A stretch of 64,000 nucleotides of DNA, taken from NCBI RefSeq assembly GCF_000717175.1, contig NZ_JNYD01000022.1:124001-188000 (forward strand), given 5' to 3'. The position numbers and the translations under genes are program-made. Below are positions 35,937 to 44,565 of this stretch, one piece after another. Each line of letters opens with the position of its first letter. The first letter of the stretch is position 1. The stretch comes from Pseudonocardia autotrophica. GTDB lineage: Bacteria; Actinomycetota; Actinomycetes; Mycobacteriales; Pseudonocardiaceae. Below the pieces are notes generated by a model. That model made no database searches. It was not told where the DNA came from and saw only the letters and a program-made list of their open reading frames with translations.

Positions 35937-38018
35937 TCAGGCCTCCCGGAGGCGGGTGAGGGCGGCGCGGACCTTCCCGGCGTCGGTGGTCTGCCAGAAG
36001 GGCGGCAGCGACGCGCGGAGGAAGCCGCCGTAGCGGGCGGTGGCGATCCGCGGGTCCAGGATCGCGACCACCCCCCGGTCGTCGGTGCCCCGCAGCAGCC
36101 GGCCGGCGCCCTGGGCGAGCAGCAGCGCGGCGTGGGTGGCGGAGACCGTGAGGAAGCCGTTGCCACCCCGGGAGTCCGCCGCCTTCTGCCGCGCGGCGAC
36201 CAGCGGGTCGTCCGGGCGCGGGAAGGGGATCCGGTCGATGATCACGCAGCTCAGCGAGGGGCCCGGGACGTCGACGCCCTGCCACAGCGACAGCGTGCCG
36301 AACAGGCAGGTCTCGGTGTCCTCGGCGAACCGCTTGACCAGCAGCATCGTGGAGTCGTCCCCCTGGCAGAGCAGCGGGACGGACAACCGCCCGCGCAACG
36401 CCTCGGTGGCCTGCTTCGCGGCCCGCATCGAGGAGAACAGCCCGAGCGTGCGCCCGCCCGCGGCCTCCACCAGCCCGGCGATCTCGTCGAGGTACTCCGG
36501 CGCCAGCCCGTCCCGCCCCGGGGGCGGCAGGTGCTTGGCCACGTAGAGGATCCCGCTGCGCCCGTGGGCGAACGGCGAGCCGACGTCGAGGCCCTTCCAC
36601 CGCGGCGCGTCCGGGTCCCGGACGGGGTCCGCCGAGTCCCCGCCCGCCGACTCCACCCCGCCCTCGGGACGGGCCGACACGATCTTCTCCGGCGGCAGCC
36701 CCCACTGCCGGGCCAGCGCGTCGAACGAGCCGCCCAGGGCCAGGGTCGCGCTGGTGAGCACGGTGGTGCGCTGCCCGAACAGCCGCTCCCGCAGCAGCCC
36801 GCCGACGGACAGCGGCGCCACCCGCAGCACCTTGTGCCGGGCGCCGTCCGGGCCCTGCTCGGCCAGCCACACGACGTCGTACCGCTTGGCGGGGTCCGGC
36901 TCCTCGAAAGCCTTCAACACCCGCACGACGGACTCGGACACCTCGTCGAGCAGCGCGAGCGCGAGCTTGCGCCCGGTGGCGCCCTCGGGGTCCTCGCGGC
37001 GCTCGCCGCCGAGTGCCTGCCGACACATGCCGGCCGCGTCCCGGATCACCGTGAGCGCGCCGGTGGCGGCCTGCGGGATCGCCTCCCAGCGCCCGTTGGG
37101 CAGGTCCTCGAGCACCATGCCGAGGCCCTCGCCCGCCTCGGCCAGCCGGTCCGCCAGCGCCTGGTCGACGAGCTTGCCGCAGCGCCGCGCCGCCGCGGCG
37201 ACCGTGCCCGCCGTGAGCTCCCCCGTGGCGGCGCCGGTGACCCGGTCGACCAGCTCGTGGGCCTCGTCGACCACCACGACGTCGTGCTCCGGGAGCACCT
37301 GGGCCTCGCCCATCGCGTCGATCGCGAGCAGGGCGTGGTTGGTGACGACGACGTCCGCCCGGCCGGCCTCCGCCCGCGCCTTCTCGGCGAAGCAGTCCTC
37401 GCCGACGGGGCACCGCGAGACGCCGAGGCACTCCCGCGCGGTGACCGAGACCTGGCGCCAGGCGTTGTCCGGCACGCCGGGGACCAGCTCGTCCCGGTCC
37501 CCGGTCTCGGTGTCCGACGCCCAGTCGTGCAGCCGCTTGACGTTGCGCCCCATGGCCGAGATCGCGAACGCGTCGAACAGCTGCTCCTCGCCCGGGTCGG
37601 CCATCTGCTCGTCGCCGTGGAGCTTGTTGAGGCACAGGTAGTTCCGGCGGCCCTTGAGGATCGCGAACGTGGGCTCGCGGCCGAGGGCGGGCTTGAGCGC
37701 CTTCGCAAGGCGGGGGAGGTCCCGGTCGACCAGCTGGCGCTGCAGCGCGATGGTGGCCGTGGAGATCACGACGGTGGTGTCGCGGGCCATCGCGTGCCGG
37801 ATCGCGGGCACCAGGTAGGCCAGCGACTTGCCCGTGCCGGTGCCGGCCTGCACGGCGAGGTGCTCGCCGCTCGACAGCGCCTTGCGCACGGCCTGGGCCA
37901 TCGCGTCCTGTCCCTCGCGGCGCGTGCCGCCGACGGCCGTGACGGCCACCTCGAGCAGCTCGGCCACGCCCGGCAGGTCCTGGGACCGGACGGGCGGGGA
38001 GGCGGAGGCGAGGGGCAC
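35937..38018 (-). CDS. dinG: DinG-type ATP-dependent DNA helicase
   Basis: A 693-residue XPD/DinG-family superfamily 2 helicase. Walker A is AGTGTGKSLAYL, Walker B VVVDEAHELVD (DEAH). Four cysteines expected to hold an iron-sulfur cluster lie in NYLCLNKL and ECLGVSRCPVGEDCF. The C-terminal helicase domain has LWQGVDVPGPSLSCVIIDRI and QGAGRLLRGTDDRG. It unwinds 5'-3', acting on R-loops and repair structures. Start chosen at GTG 38018, just after a TATCGT -10-like motif; an in-frame ATG 39 nt upstream is less likely. Confidence 0.92.
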   Translation of the reverse strand: MPLASASPPVRSQDLPGVAELLEVAVTAVGGTRREGQDAMAQAVRKALSSGEHLAVQAGTGTGKSLAYLVPAIRHAMARDTTVVISTATIALQRQLVDRDLPRLAKALKPALGREPTFAILKGRRNYLCLNKLHGDEQMADPGEEQLFDAFAISAMGRNVKRLHDWASDTETGDRDELVPGVPDNAWRQVSVTARECLGVSRCPVGEDCFAEKARAEAGRADVVVTNHALLAIDAMGEAQVLPEHDVVVVDEAHELVDRVTGAATGELTAGTVAAAARRCGKLVDQALADRLAEAGEGLGMVLEDLPNGRWEAIPQAATGALTVIRDAAGMCRQALGGERREDPEGATGRKLALALLDEVSESVVRVLKAFEEPDPAKRYDVVWLAEQGPDGARHKVLRVAPLSVGGLLRERLFGQRTTVLTSATLALGGSFDALARQWGLPPEKIVSARPEGGVESAGGDSADPVRDPDAPRWKGLDVGSPFAHGRSGILYVAKHLPPPGRDGLAPEYLDEIAGLVEAAGGRTLGLFSSMRAAKQATEALRGRLSVPLLCQGDDSTMLLVKRFAEDTETCLFGTLSLWQGVDVPGPSLSCVIIDRIPFPRPDDPLVAARQKAADSRGGNGFLTVSATHAALLLAQGAGRLLRGTDDRGVVAILDPRIATARYGGFLRASLPPFWQTTDAGKVRAALTRLREA

Positions 38019-38153
38019 CGCCCGACGATAGCCGCCGGCACCGACAGGTCCCGCCAACCGGCCCGGTCGGGCGCGGGGAACCGCGCCGAGGTCGGGATGG
38101 TCACACGTGACGTCGTCCCGTTACGGCAGCTCACGCGGGGGTAGGTGGGCATC

Positions 38154-39047
38154 ATGAACCGGGTGACGTCCACGCAGATCCGACCCGAGGCGGACCGGTA
38201 CCCCATGGTGCTGGAGGTGACGCCGCGCTACAGCGACCTGGACCCGAGCCGCCGCGTCGGCCGGGAGGCGCTGGTCCGCTGGTTCGAGGACGCCCGGGTG
38301 ACCACCGAGCACCGGGCCTTCCCCGAGCGCACGTTCGGCAACCGCCCGGCCGGGACGGGGCAGCTCCTCGCCTCGATCAACGTCGACGTGCTCGCCCCGC
38401 TGCGCATCGCCGACGACTACCGGGTCGGCATGGCCGTGAACCGGGTCGGCGGCTCGTCGTTCAGCTACGGCTACGGCGTCTTCACCGGTGCGGAGCTGGT
38501 CGCCACCGGCGAGTCCACCAGCGTGTGGGTGGAGGGCGGCCGGCCCGCGCCGCTGCCCGAGGAGATGCGCACCGCGCTCGCCGGCCTCGTGCTGCCCGAG
38601 GCCGCCCCGACCGCGCGCCGGGAGTTCGACGCGTCGCGCCTCGTCCGCGAGAACTACCCGTTCCGCTACGACGTCCGGACCCGCTTCGGCGACATCGACA
38701 CCAACCGGCACGTCAACAACGTGGCCCTCGCCGGCTGGTACCTCGACGGCCTCGCCGAGCTGCACACCGACGTCCTCGGCTACCCGCTCGGCGGGCCGCT
38801 CGACGGGCTGTCCCCGAGCTCGCTGCGCGTCGAGTACCGCGACCAGGTGCACTACCCCGGCATCTACCAGCTGCGGGTCGGCGTCCTGGAGCTCGACGAC
38901 CACGAGGTCCGCTACGCCTGCGGGCTCTTCGACGGGCACCGCTGCGTCGGGCTGGCCGACGCCGCCGGCGCCGTCCGGGCCGTCGATGCGGACGGCCGGG
39001 ACGTCGACCTGCGCGCCGCGTTCGAGCCGTTCCGCATGCGCGGCTGA
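38154..39047 (+). CDS. Double-hotdog acyl-CoA thioesterase
   Basis: A 297-residue protein of two hotdog domains: residues 15-130 (LEVTPRYSDLDPSRRVGREA) and 155-290 (YDVRTRFGDIDTNRHVNNVA, then the segment from SLRVEYRDQVHYPG). The second domain has the catalytic-type pattern D-x-N-x-H-V-N-N of 4-hydroxybenzoyl-CoA-type thioesterases. It hydrolyses an acyl-CoA or acyl-ACP. An in-frame GTG 9 nt upstream is an alternative start. Confidence 0.85.
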   Translation: MNRVTSTQIRPEADRYPMVLEVTPRYSDLDPSRRVGREALVRWFEDARVTTEHRAFPERTFGNRPAGTGQLLASINVDVLAPLRIADDYRVGMAVNRVGGSSFSYGYGVFTGAELVATGESTSVWVEGGRPAPLPEEMRTALAGLVLPEAAPTARREFDASRLVRENYPFRYDVRTRFGDIDTNRHVNNVALAGWYLDGLAELHTDVLGYPLGGPLDGLSPSSLRVEYRDQVHYPGIYQLRVGVLELDDHEVRYACGLFDGHRCVGLADAAGAVRAVDADGRDVDLRAAFEPFRMRG

Positions 39048-39048
39048 G

Positions 39049-39768
39049 CTACGCGGTCGCCCGGTAGAAGGTCAGCCCACCGAGCCGGGTGCGCCCCCGG
39101 CTCACGGTCGTCGCGTCGGTGAAGCCGGCCTGCGCGAGCAGGTCGAGCACCGACGGGCCCTGCCCGTGACCGTGGCCCTGAGCGTGACCGTGCCCCTGCC
39201 CGTGGCCGTGCCCGGCCCCGTGGTCGTGTCCTCCGCGCAGCCGGAGGAGGAGCCCGTGCAGCCCGTTCACCAGGGCGAACACGCCCCCTGACTCCCGCGG
39301 GTCGTGGTCGAGGTCCATCAGGTGCAGGCTCCCGCCCGGTGCGAGCACCCGGCGGACCTCGCGCAACGCACCCACCTTCGCGTCCTCGGGCAGGTGGTGG
39401 AGCATCAGCGAGGACAGGACCCGGTCGACGGTCCCGTCGCCGTACGGGAGCGACTGGGCGTAGGCCTCGTCGAGCTGCAGGGCCAGGCCCGCGCGCTCGG
39501 CCTTGCGCCGGGCGAGGGCGAGCGCCTCGCCGTCGGGATCGGTCCCGATGACCGTCGCGCCGGGCACCGCGCGCTTCGCCAGCAGCAGGACGTTGCCGGT
39601 GCCGCAACCGATCTCCAGCACGGTCGCGCCGGGCTCGATCGCGGCCTGCGCCACGAGCTGCCAGTAGGAGTCGCCGACCCCGGCGAGCTTGCCGAAGCGG
39701 TCGTAGAAGGGCAGGAACGCGGGGTTGATCATCGCGGGCAGGTAGTCCCGCGTCTCGGTGGTCGGCAC
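39049..39768 (-). CDS. Class I methyltransferase with histidine-rich insert
   Basis: A 239-residue SAM-dependent methyltransferase: motif I VLEIGCGTGNVLLLAKRAVP, TDPDGEALALAR, then MLHHLPEDAK and VLAPGGSLHLMDL. Between the core and the last strand, residues about 180-205 form a tract of alternating His-Gly pairs. Such a tract binds nickel, zinc or copper and is not part of the usual fold. GTG at 39768 follows GGGAG. The substrate is unknown; small-molecule or metalloid methylation are possible. Confidence 0.82.
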   Translation of the reverse strand: MPTTETRDYLPAMINPAFLPFYDRFGKLAGVGDSYWQLVAQAAIEPGATVLEIGCGTGNVLLLAKRAVPGATVIGTDPDGEALALARRKAERAGLALQLDEAYAQSLPYGDGTVDRVLSSLMLHHLPEDAKVGALREVRRVLAPGGSLHLMDLDHDPRESGGVFALVNGLHGLLLRLRGGHDHGAGHGHGQGHGHAQGHGHGQGPSVLDLLAQAGFTDATTVSRGRTRLGGLTFYRATA

Positions 39769-39848
39769 GGTGCACTCCCGGGGCGTACGAAGTTCGGTGG
39801 TTCCCTGCTAGCGTCCATGCCACGTGAGCTGCGGACAAGGGACGAAGT

Positions 39849-40769
39849 GTGGCTGCAGGGGGACGTTCTTCGGGTGAGGTCGTGCGCCGGACCGCGCAGG
39901 ACGTCCCGCTGCTCGACTACGTCCGCCGGCCCGGGCTCCCGGCGGTCACCGTGCAGCACTGGGTCGGGGACCACCCGTCCGAGGGGCCGCGGTTCAGCGG
40001 GACCCACGCCCACGACTTCCTGCTGCTCCTCTACGTCGCGTGCGGCAGCCTCGTCGCGAGGGTGGACGGGCGTGACCGGACGATCGCCACGGGCGACGCG
40101 TTCGTCATCGCGCCCGGCGCCGTCGTCACGCCCGGGCGGCCGGACCCCGACGGCGACGTCTGGGCGGTCTCCTTCCCGCCCGACGCCGTCGACCCGGGAG
40201 CCGCCGCCCCGCTCGTCTCCTGGCGCGGACACCCGTTGCTCGCCCCGTTCGTCGGCAACCACCGCGGCGGCGGGCAACGGCTGCGGGTCCCGCCCGACGA
40301 CCGCGCGGCCTGGCTCGCCCACCTCACCGACCTCGACGCGGAGCTGCGCGGCCGCCGCGACGGGTACGCCGACGCCGCCCGCGCCCACCTCACCCTGCTG
40401 CTCGTCCGGCTCGGCCGACTCGGCATCGACCTGCCGGACGAGCTCGACGTCGATCCCCTCGTCGCGGAGGTGCTCGAGATCGTCGAGTCCCGGTACCACG
40501 AGGCCATCTCGCTGCGGGACGTCGCCGACGCGGTCGGGCTGACGCCGGGGCACCTCACCACGGTCGTCGGGCGGGCGACCGGCCGCACCGTGCAGCAGTG
40601 GATCACCGAGCGGCGCATGCGGGAGGCGCGCCGGCTGCTGGCCGACACCGACCTCACCGTCGCCGACATCGCCCGGCGGATCGGCTACCGGGACGCGGGC
40701 TACTTCGTCCGCCGCTTCCGCAGCGCCCACCGGGTCACCCCGACGGCGTGGCGCCGCGGGACGCCGTGA
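39849..40769 (+). CDS. AraC-family transcriptional regulator
   Basis: A 306-residue regulator. Residues 40-110 are a cupin-type sensor (SGTHAHDFLLLLYVACGSLV, then GDAFVIAPGAVV). Residues 205-300 are the AraC DNA-binding domain (SLRDVADAVGLTPGHLTTVV, then DIARRIGYRDAGYFVRRFR). It is divergent from the His-rich methyltransferase, 80 bp apart, and convergent with pncA. It may regulate the methyltransferase; the signal is unknown. Confidence 0.9.
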   Translation: MAAGGRSSGEVVRRTAQDVPLLDYVRRPGLPAVTVQHWVGDHPSEGPRFSGTHAHDFLLLLYVACGSLVARVDGRDRTIATGDAFVIAPGAVVTPGRPDPDGDVWAVSFPPDAVDPGAAAPLVSWRGHPLLAPFVGNHRGGGQRLRVPPDDRAAWLAHLTDLDAELRGRRDGYADAARAHLTLLLVRLGRLGIDLPDELDVDPLVAEVLEIVESRYHEAISLRDVADAVGLTPGHLTTVVGRATGRTVQQWITERRMREARRLLADTDLTVADIARRIGYRDAGYFVRRFRSAHRVTPTAWRRGTP

Positions 40770-40773
40770 GCCG

Positions 40774-41322
40774 CTAGGCGATCACGACTCCCGCCTCCCG
40801 CATCTCCACGAGCGCGAGCCGGGTGGTCGCGGGCAGGACGCCGGCGCACAGCTCCAGCAGGACGCCGGTGTCGAGCCCGGCGCGGCGGGCGTCGAGCGCG
40901 GTGGCCTTCACGCAGTGGTCGGTGGCGAGCCCGGCGATGTCGATGGAGTCGACGTCGTGCGCCCGCAGCCACTCCACCAGCGTGAGCCGGCCCGGCTCGC
41001 AGCCCTCGAACCCGGAGTAGGCCGCGGCGTGGTGGCCCTTGTCGAACACGGCCTCGATCCGGGCGACGTCGAGCGCGGGGTGGAAGCTCGAGCCCGGCGT
41101 GCCGGCGACGCAGTGCACCGGCCAGGTGTCGATGAAGTCCGGGGTGTCGCTGAAGTGGCCGCCCGGCGCGACGTGCATGTCCCGGGTGGCGACGACGTGG
41201 TCGTAGTCGGCCTGCCGGACGTACTCGGAGATCGCGGCCGCGGTGGCCGCCCCGCCGGTCACGCCCAGCGAGCCACCCTCGCAGAAGTCGTTCTGGACGT
41301 CGACGACGATCAGCGCGCGCAT
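40774..41322 (-). CDS. pncA: Nicotinamidase
   Basis: A 182-residue isochorismatase-fold amidase converting nicotinamide to nicotinate. The catalytic triad is visible: Asp8 in VVDVQNDF, a lysine in FDKGHH and the nucleophile cysteine in TDHCVKATALD. Metal ligands are in ATRDMHVAPGGHF. It is 31 nt downstream of pncB on the same strand, so the two form an NAD salvage operon. In mycobacteria this enzyme also activates pyrazinamide. Confidence 0.94.
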   Translation of the reverse strand: MRALIVVDVQNDFCEGGSLGVTGGAATAAAISEYVRQADYDHVVATRDMHVAPGGHFSDTPDFIDTWPVHCVAGTPGSSFHPALDVARIEAVFDKGHHAAAYSGFEGCEPGRLTLVEWLRAHDVDSIDIAGLATDHCVKATALDARRAGLDTGVLLELCAGVLPATTRLALVEMREAGVVIA

Positions 41323-41353
41323 GCTGTCAGTGCTCTTTCTCGCTACCCGATGC

Positions 41354-42652
41354 TCAGTGCTCCGGGAAGACGGTCGGGATGGCGGGCTCGCCGCGGGAGA
41401 GCTTGAGGCCCTCCCAGGGCACGGAGACGAGGGCCGCCCGCAGCCGCTCGCGCCCCTCCTCGAGGTTCGGCAGGTCGGCGACCGGCTCGCCCTCGCGGAC
41501 CATCGGGATCGGCAGGACGCGGTCGTGCGGGCCGTGCTCGGGCCGCACGGTGACGGGGTGCACGACCTCCTCGACCGCGGTGCCCGTGGGTTTGTACCGG
41601 CGCAGTGCGGACTTCCGCCCGCCGCGGGACTCCTTGCTGCTGGAGCGCTTGGCGACCGGCCGGCCGTCGACCTCGACGAGCTTGTAGACCATCCCGGCCG
41701 TCGGGGCGCCGGACCCGGTGACCAGGCTCGTGCCGACGCCGTAGGAGTCGACCGGCTCGGCCCGCAGCGAGGCGATGGCGTACTCGTCCAGGTCGCCGGA
41801 GAGGACGATCTTCGTCTCGGTCGCGCCCAGGGCGTCGAGCTGCTCGCGCGCCTGCCGGGTGAGGACACCCAGGTCGCCGGAGTCGATCCGGACCGCACCG
41901 AGCTCGGGGCCGGCGGCCTCGATCGCGCGCTCGATGCCCTGCCGGATGTCGTAGGTGTCCACCAGCAGGGTCGTGTTCACGCCCAGGGTCTCGACCTGGC
42001 TGCGGAAGGCCGCCGACTCGTCGTCGTGCAGGAGGACCCAGGCGTGCGCGGCGGTGCCGGCGGTCGGGACGCCGTACCGGCGCCCGGCCTCGAGGTTCGA
42101 CGTGGCGGCGAACCCGGCGAGATAGGCCGCGCGGGCGGAGGCGACCGCGGCCTCCTCGTGCGTGCGCCGCGATCCCATCTCGATCAGCGGCCGGTTGCCC
42201 GCCGCCGTGACCATGCGGGCGGCGGCGGAGGCGATCGCGCTGTCGTGGTTGAGGATCGACAGGAGGAGCGTCTCGAGGATCACGGCGTCGGCGAAGGTCC
42301 CCGTGACGGTGAGGATGGGGGAACCGGGGAAGTAGAGCTCGCCCTCGGGGTAGCCGTCGACGTCGCCGCTGAAGCGGTAGTCCGCCAGCCACTTCAGGGT
42401 GCGCTCGTCGAGCGCGCCCTGCAGCGAGGCGAGCTCGGCGTCGCCGAAGCGGAAGTCGCGCAGCGCGTCGAGCACCCGGCCGGTGCCCGCGACGACGCCG
42501 TAGCGGCGGCCGTCCGGCAGGCGCCGGGCGAACAGCTCGAACACGCACTGCCGCTCGGCGGTGCCGTCGGCCAGGGCCGCGGCGACCATCGTCAGCTCGT
42601 ACATGTCGGTGAGGAGCGCGGTGCTGGCGCTCGAACCCGAGGGGCCGCTCAT
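41354..42652 (-). CDS. pncB: Nicotinate phosphoribosyltransferase
   Basis: A 432-residue protein of full length. It makes nicotinate mononucleotide from nicotinate and PRPP. Marks include LLTDMYELTMVAAAL, FELFARRLPDGRRYGVVAG, MGSRRTHEEAAVASARAAYL, GTAAHAWVLLHDDESAAF, VRIDSGDLGVL and VDSYGVGTSLVTGSGAP. ATG at 42652. With pncA it recycles nicotinamide into NAD. Confidence 0.95.
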   Translation of the reverse strand: MSGPSGSSASTALLTDMYELTMVAAALADGTAERQCVFELFARRLPDGRRYGVVAGTGRVLDALRDFRFGDAELASLQGALDERTLKWLADYRFSGDVDGYPEGELYFPGSPILTVTGTFADAVILETLLLSILNHDSAIASAAARMVTAAGNRPLIEMGSRRTHEEAAVASARAAYLAGFAATSNLEAGRRYGVPTAGTAAHAWVLLHDDESAAFRSQVETLGVNTTLLVDTYDIRQGIERAIEAAGPELGAVRIDSGDLGVLTRQAREQLDALGATETKIVLSGDLDEYAIASLRAEPVDSYGVGTSLVTGSGAPTAGMVYKLVEVDGRPVAKRSSSKESRGGRKSALRRYKPTGTAVEEVVHPVTVRPEHGPHDRVLPIPMVREGEPVADLPNLEEGRERLRAALVSVPWEGLKLSRGEPAIPTVFPEH

Positions 42653-42707
42653 GCGGAGAGCCTATGCGGCGTTCTGCGGGAGCGCGTGTGCGTGACACCA
42701 TGGACAC

Positions 42708-43004
42708 ATGTCCGCGCCGCTGAGCTCGCCCACCACCCAGGTGGACCCTGCCCTGGACGAGGACGTCGCGGGAGCGACCCCGTGGCAGGCCGTCGTCTGG
42801 AACGACCCGGTCAACCTCATGTCGTACGTCACGTACGTGCTGCAGAAGATCTTCGGCTACCCCGAGCCGAAGGCCACGGCGTTGATGCTCGACGTGCACC
42901 ACAAGGGCAAGGCGGCCGTCTCCGCCGGGGACAAGGACAAGATCGAGGGCGACGTCGCCAAGCTGCACGCGGCCGGCCTCTGGGCCACCATGCAGCGCAC
43001 GTGA
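42708..43004 (+). CDS. clpS: ClpS adaptor for ClpAP/ClpCP protease
   Basis: A 98-residue ClpS. The N-end-rule binding core is visible: [20 protein letters not shown] and the segment with [20 protein letters not shown]. It delivers N-degron substrates to the Clp unfoldase. It is divergent from pncB and coupled by a GTGA overlap to the DUF2017 gene, a pair conserved across actinobacteria. Confidence 0.95.
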   Translation: MSAPLSSPTTQVDPALDEDVAGATPWQAVVWNDPVNLMSYVTYVLQKIFGYPEPKATALMLDVHHKGKAAVSAGDKDKIEGDVAKLHAAGLWATMQRT

Positions 43005-43552
43005 ACGGCTGGAAGCGCGCGGGGCGCGGGGCGCGGACCCGGTTCGTCGCGACCCTCGAGGAGCAGGAGTCGACGGTCCTGCGTGGGCTGGTCACCGAGG
43101 TCACCCAGATGCTCGACGGGCGCACCGCCGACACCCCGCAGGACGAGCTCGCCGAGCTGACCGGCATGCGCACCGGGCCGACCTCCCGCCCGGACGACCG
43201 GGTCCTCGCCCGCCTGCTGCCGGACTTCACCTCGGAGGACGCCGACCTCGCCGCCGGCCTGCGCTCGCTGCACGAACCCGAGCTCATCCAGGCGAAGAAG
43301 CACGCCGCGGAGTCCGTGCTCACCGCGCTGCCCGGCCGGGGCGGGCGGGTCGAGCTGACGGTCGAGCAGGCCGACGAGTGGTTGGCGGCGCTCAACGACG
43401 TCCGGCTCGCGCTGGGGACCGCCCTGGACGTCTCGGAGGAGACGCCCGAGGAGTTCCCGGAGGACGACCCCCGCGCCCCGCACCTCGGCGTCTACCACTG
43501 GCTCACCTTCGTGCAGGACTCGCTGGTCCAGGCGCGGATGCAGGTGCTGTAG
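43001..43552 (+). CDS. DUF2017 family protein
   Basis: A 183-residue protein of a family that regularly follows clpS in actinobacteria. It is mostly helical, with [20 protein letters not shown] near the start and [19 protein letters not shown] at the end. Its function is unknown; the constant partnership suggests a role with Clp-mediated proteolysis. GTG overlaps the clpS stop. Confidence 0.88.
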   Translation: MNGWKRAGRGARTRFVATLEEQESTVLRGLVTEVTQMLDGRTADTPQDELAELTGMRTGPTSRPDDRVLARLLPDFTSEDADLAAGLRSLHEPELIQAKKHAAESVLTALPGRGGRVELTVEQADEWLAALNDVRLALGTALDVSEETPEEFPEDDPRAPHLGVYHWLTFVQDSLVQARMQVL

Positions 43553-43565
43553 GTCCTGCGCACCC

Positions 43566-43583
43566 CGATCGTGTTCACGATCG
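43566..43583 (+). terminator. Short perfect hairpin after DUF2017
   Basis: CGATCGTG-TT-CACGATCG, an 8-bp perfect palindrome with a 2-nt loop, 13 nt after the stop codon. It may end the clpS transcript or be a relic of the GATC-capped elements found elsewhere in the window. Confidence 0.4.
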
Positions 43584-43639
43584 CAACGGGTTCGTCGCGG
43601 ACGTGCCCGTGTCGGGTGGTTCGCTGAGATCATCCCGGC

Positions 43640-43990
43640 ATGACCGCTCCTCGGTGGGACGACCCGGGTCCCGTCGTCCCCCGCTCCCCCCAGTCCCTCA
43701 GCTACTCACCCGTGCTCCGGGTCGACCCGGAGAGGGTGGAGGGGTTGGTGGGGAGGTTGGAGGGTGTGATTCGAGAGCTTGCGATGACCGAAGTGCGTTT
43801 GGCCTCCTTCATGTTCGTTGCAGCGCCAGGCAATGACGAAGTAAGCAGAAATGCGGCTCGGCAGGCCGTGAGCATGTTTGAGGGCGCTCGGTCTTATCTG
43901 GGAGAGTGGCGTCGACAGCTGATCGAAGCGAAGGAAGCGCTCGAGTCTCAGATGGCCGGTTACGTGAGCGCCGACAGCCGGAGTGCCTGA
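43640..43990 (+). CDS. PE-like small helical protein
   Basis: A 116-residue protein. Residues 25-110 form two helices around a short turn (LRVDPERVEGLVGRLEGVIR; AAPGNDEVSRNAARQAVSMF), the pattern of PE-type proteins of Pseudonocardiales. Such proteins pair with PPE-like partners and leave through type VII secretion. A PPE-like gene follows two genes down. No secretion-machine genes are in the window. Lower GC begins about 43750. Confidence 0.6.
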   Translation: MTAPRWDDPGPVVPRSPQSLSYSPVLRVDPERVEGLVGRLEGVIRELAMTEVRLASFMFVAAPGNDEVSRNAARQAVSMFEGARSYLGEWRRQLIEAKEALESQMAGYVSADSRSA

Positions 43991-43993
43991 CTG

Positions 43994-44557
43994 ATGTCGA
44001 GGTGTGCGATTGGTGCTTGGCTTGCCGCATTCGCATTCGCAGTCGTTTCGACGGCCTGTTCCGGCCCCGCGACAACATCGGTAGAACAAGCTTCGGCGGC
44101 GCCAACGGCCGCGTCGACTCTCCAAGTTCCGGAGATCGCTGAGCCGCTCGACGCGTCCGGTCTCGCATCCTGCTCGATGCTCGGCGCGGAGCGCTTGCGT
44201 CGGCTCGGATTGGATGAATCGACTGGTCGTGATTACTCCACGAACATTGCGACGGGGTGTGCGTGGGTTGCGGTTGATGGGAATTATATGTCAAGCCTCG
44301 GACTCAGGACGGATGCAGGAGTCCAGCTGGCGTATGACCTGAGAGACTCGTTTCCGTCATTCGAGGAGGAAGAGGTCGACGGATACCCTGCTGTCCATCT
44401 TGGCTCGCCAAGTTCGGTATCTTGTCAATATTGGGTTGGAATCGCTGAGACTCAATCTTTCAATGTCGAGGTTCGTAATCTAACCGATTCGTCGCCTTCG
44501 TTGTGTGGCAGGGCTCGAGCAATGGCGTCGGAATTTCTGGACGCGCTGCGGAAGTAG
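43994..44557 (+). CDS. DUF3558-type lipoprotein
   Basis: A 187-residue lipoprotein: hydrophobic signal followed by a lipobox ending STAC (Cys at about residue 22). The mature part has an alanine/threonine linker and the domain around ASCSMLGAERLRRLGLDEST then IATGCAWVAVD, with paired cysteines. This family is frequent beside type VII secretion proteins. The gene has clearly lower GC and more AT-ending codons than its neighbours, suggesting recent acquisition. Confidence 0.78.
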   Translation: MSRCAIGAWLAAFAFAVVSTACSGPATTSVEQASAAPTAASTLQVPEIAEPLDASGLASCSMLGAERLRRLGLDESTGRDYSTNIATGCAWVAVDGNYMSSLGLRTDAGVQLAYDLRDSFPSFEEEEVDGYPAVHLGSPSSVSCQYWVGIAETQSFNVEVRNLTDSSPSLCGRARAMASEFLDALRK

Positions 44558-44565
44558 GGGGAGCT

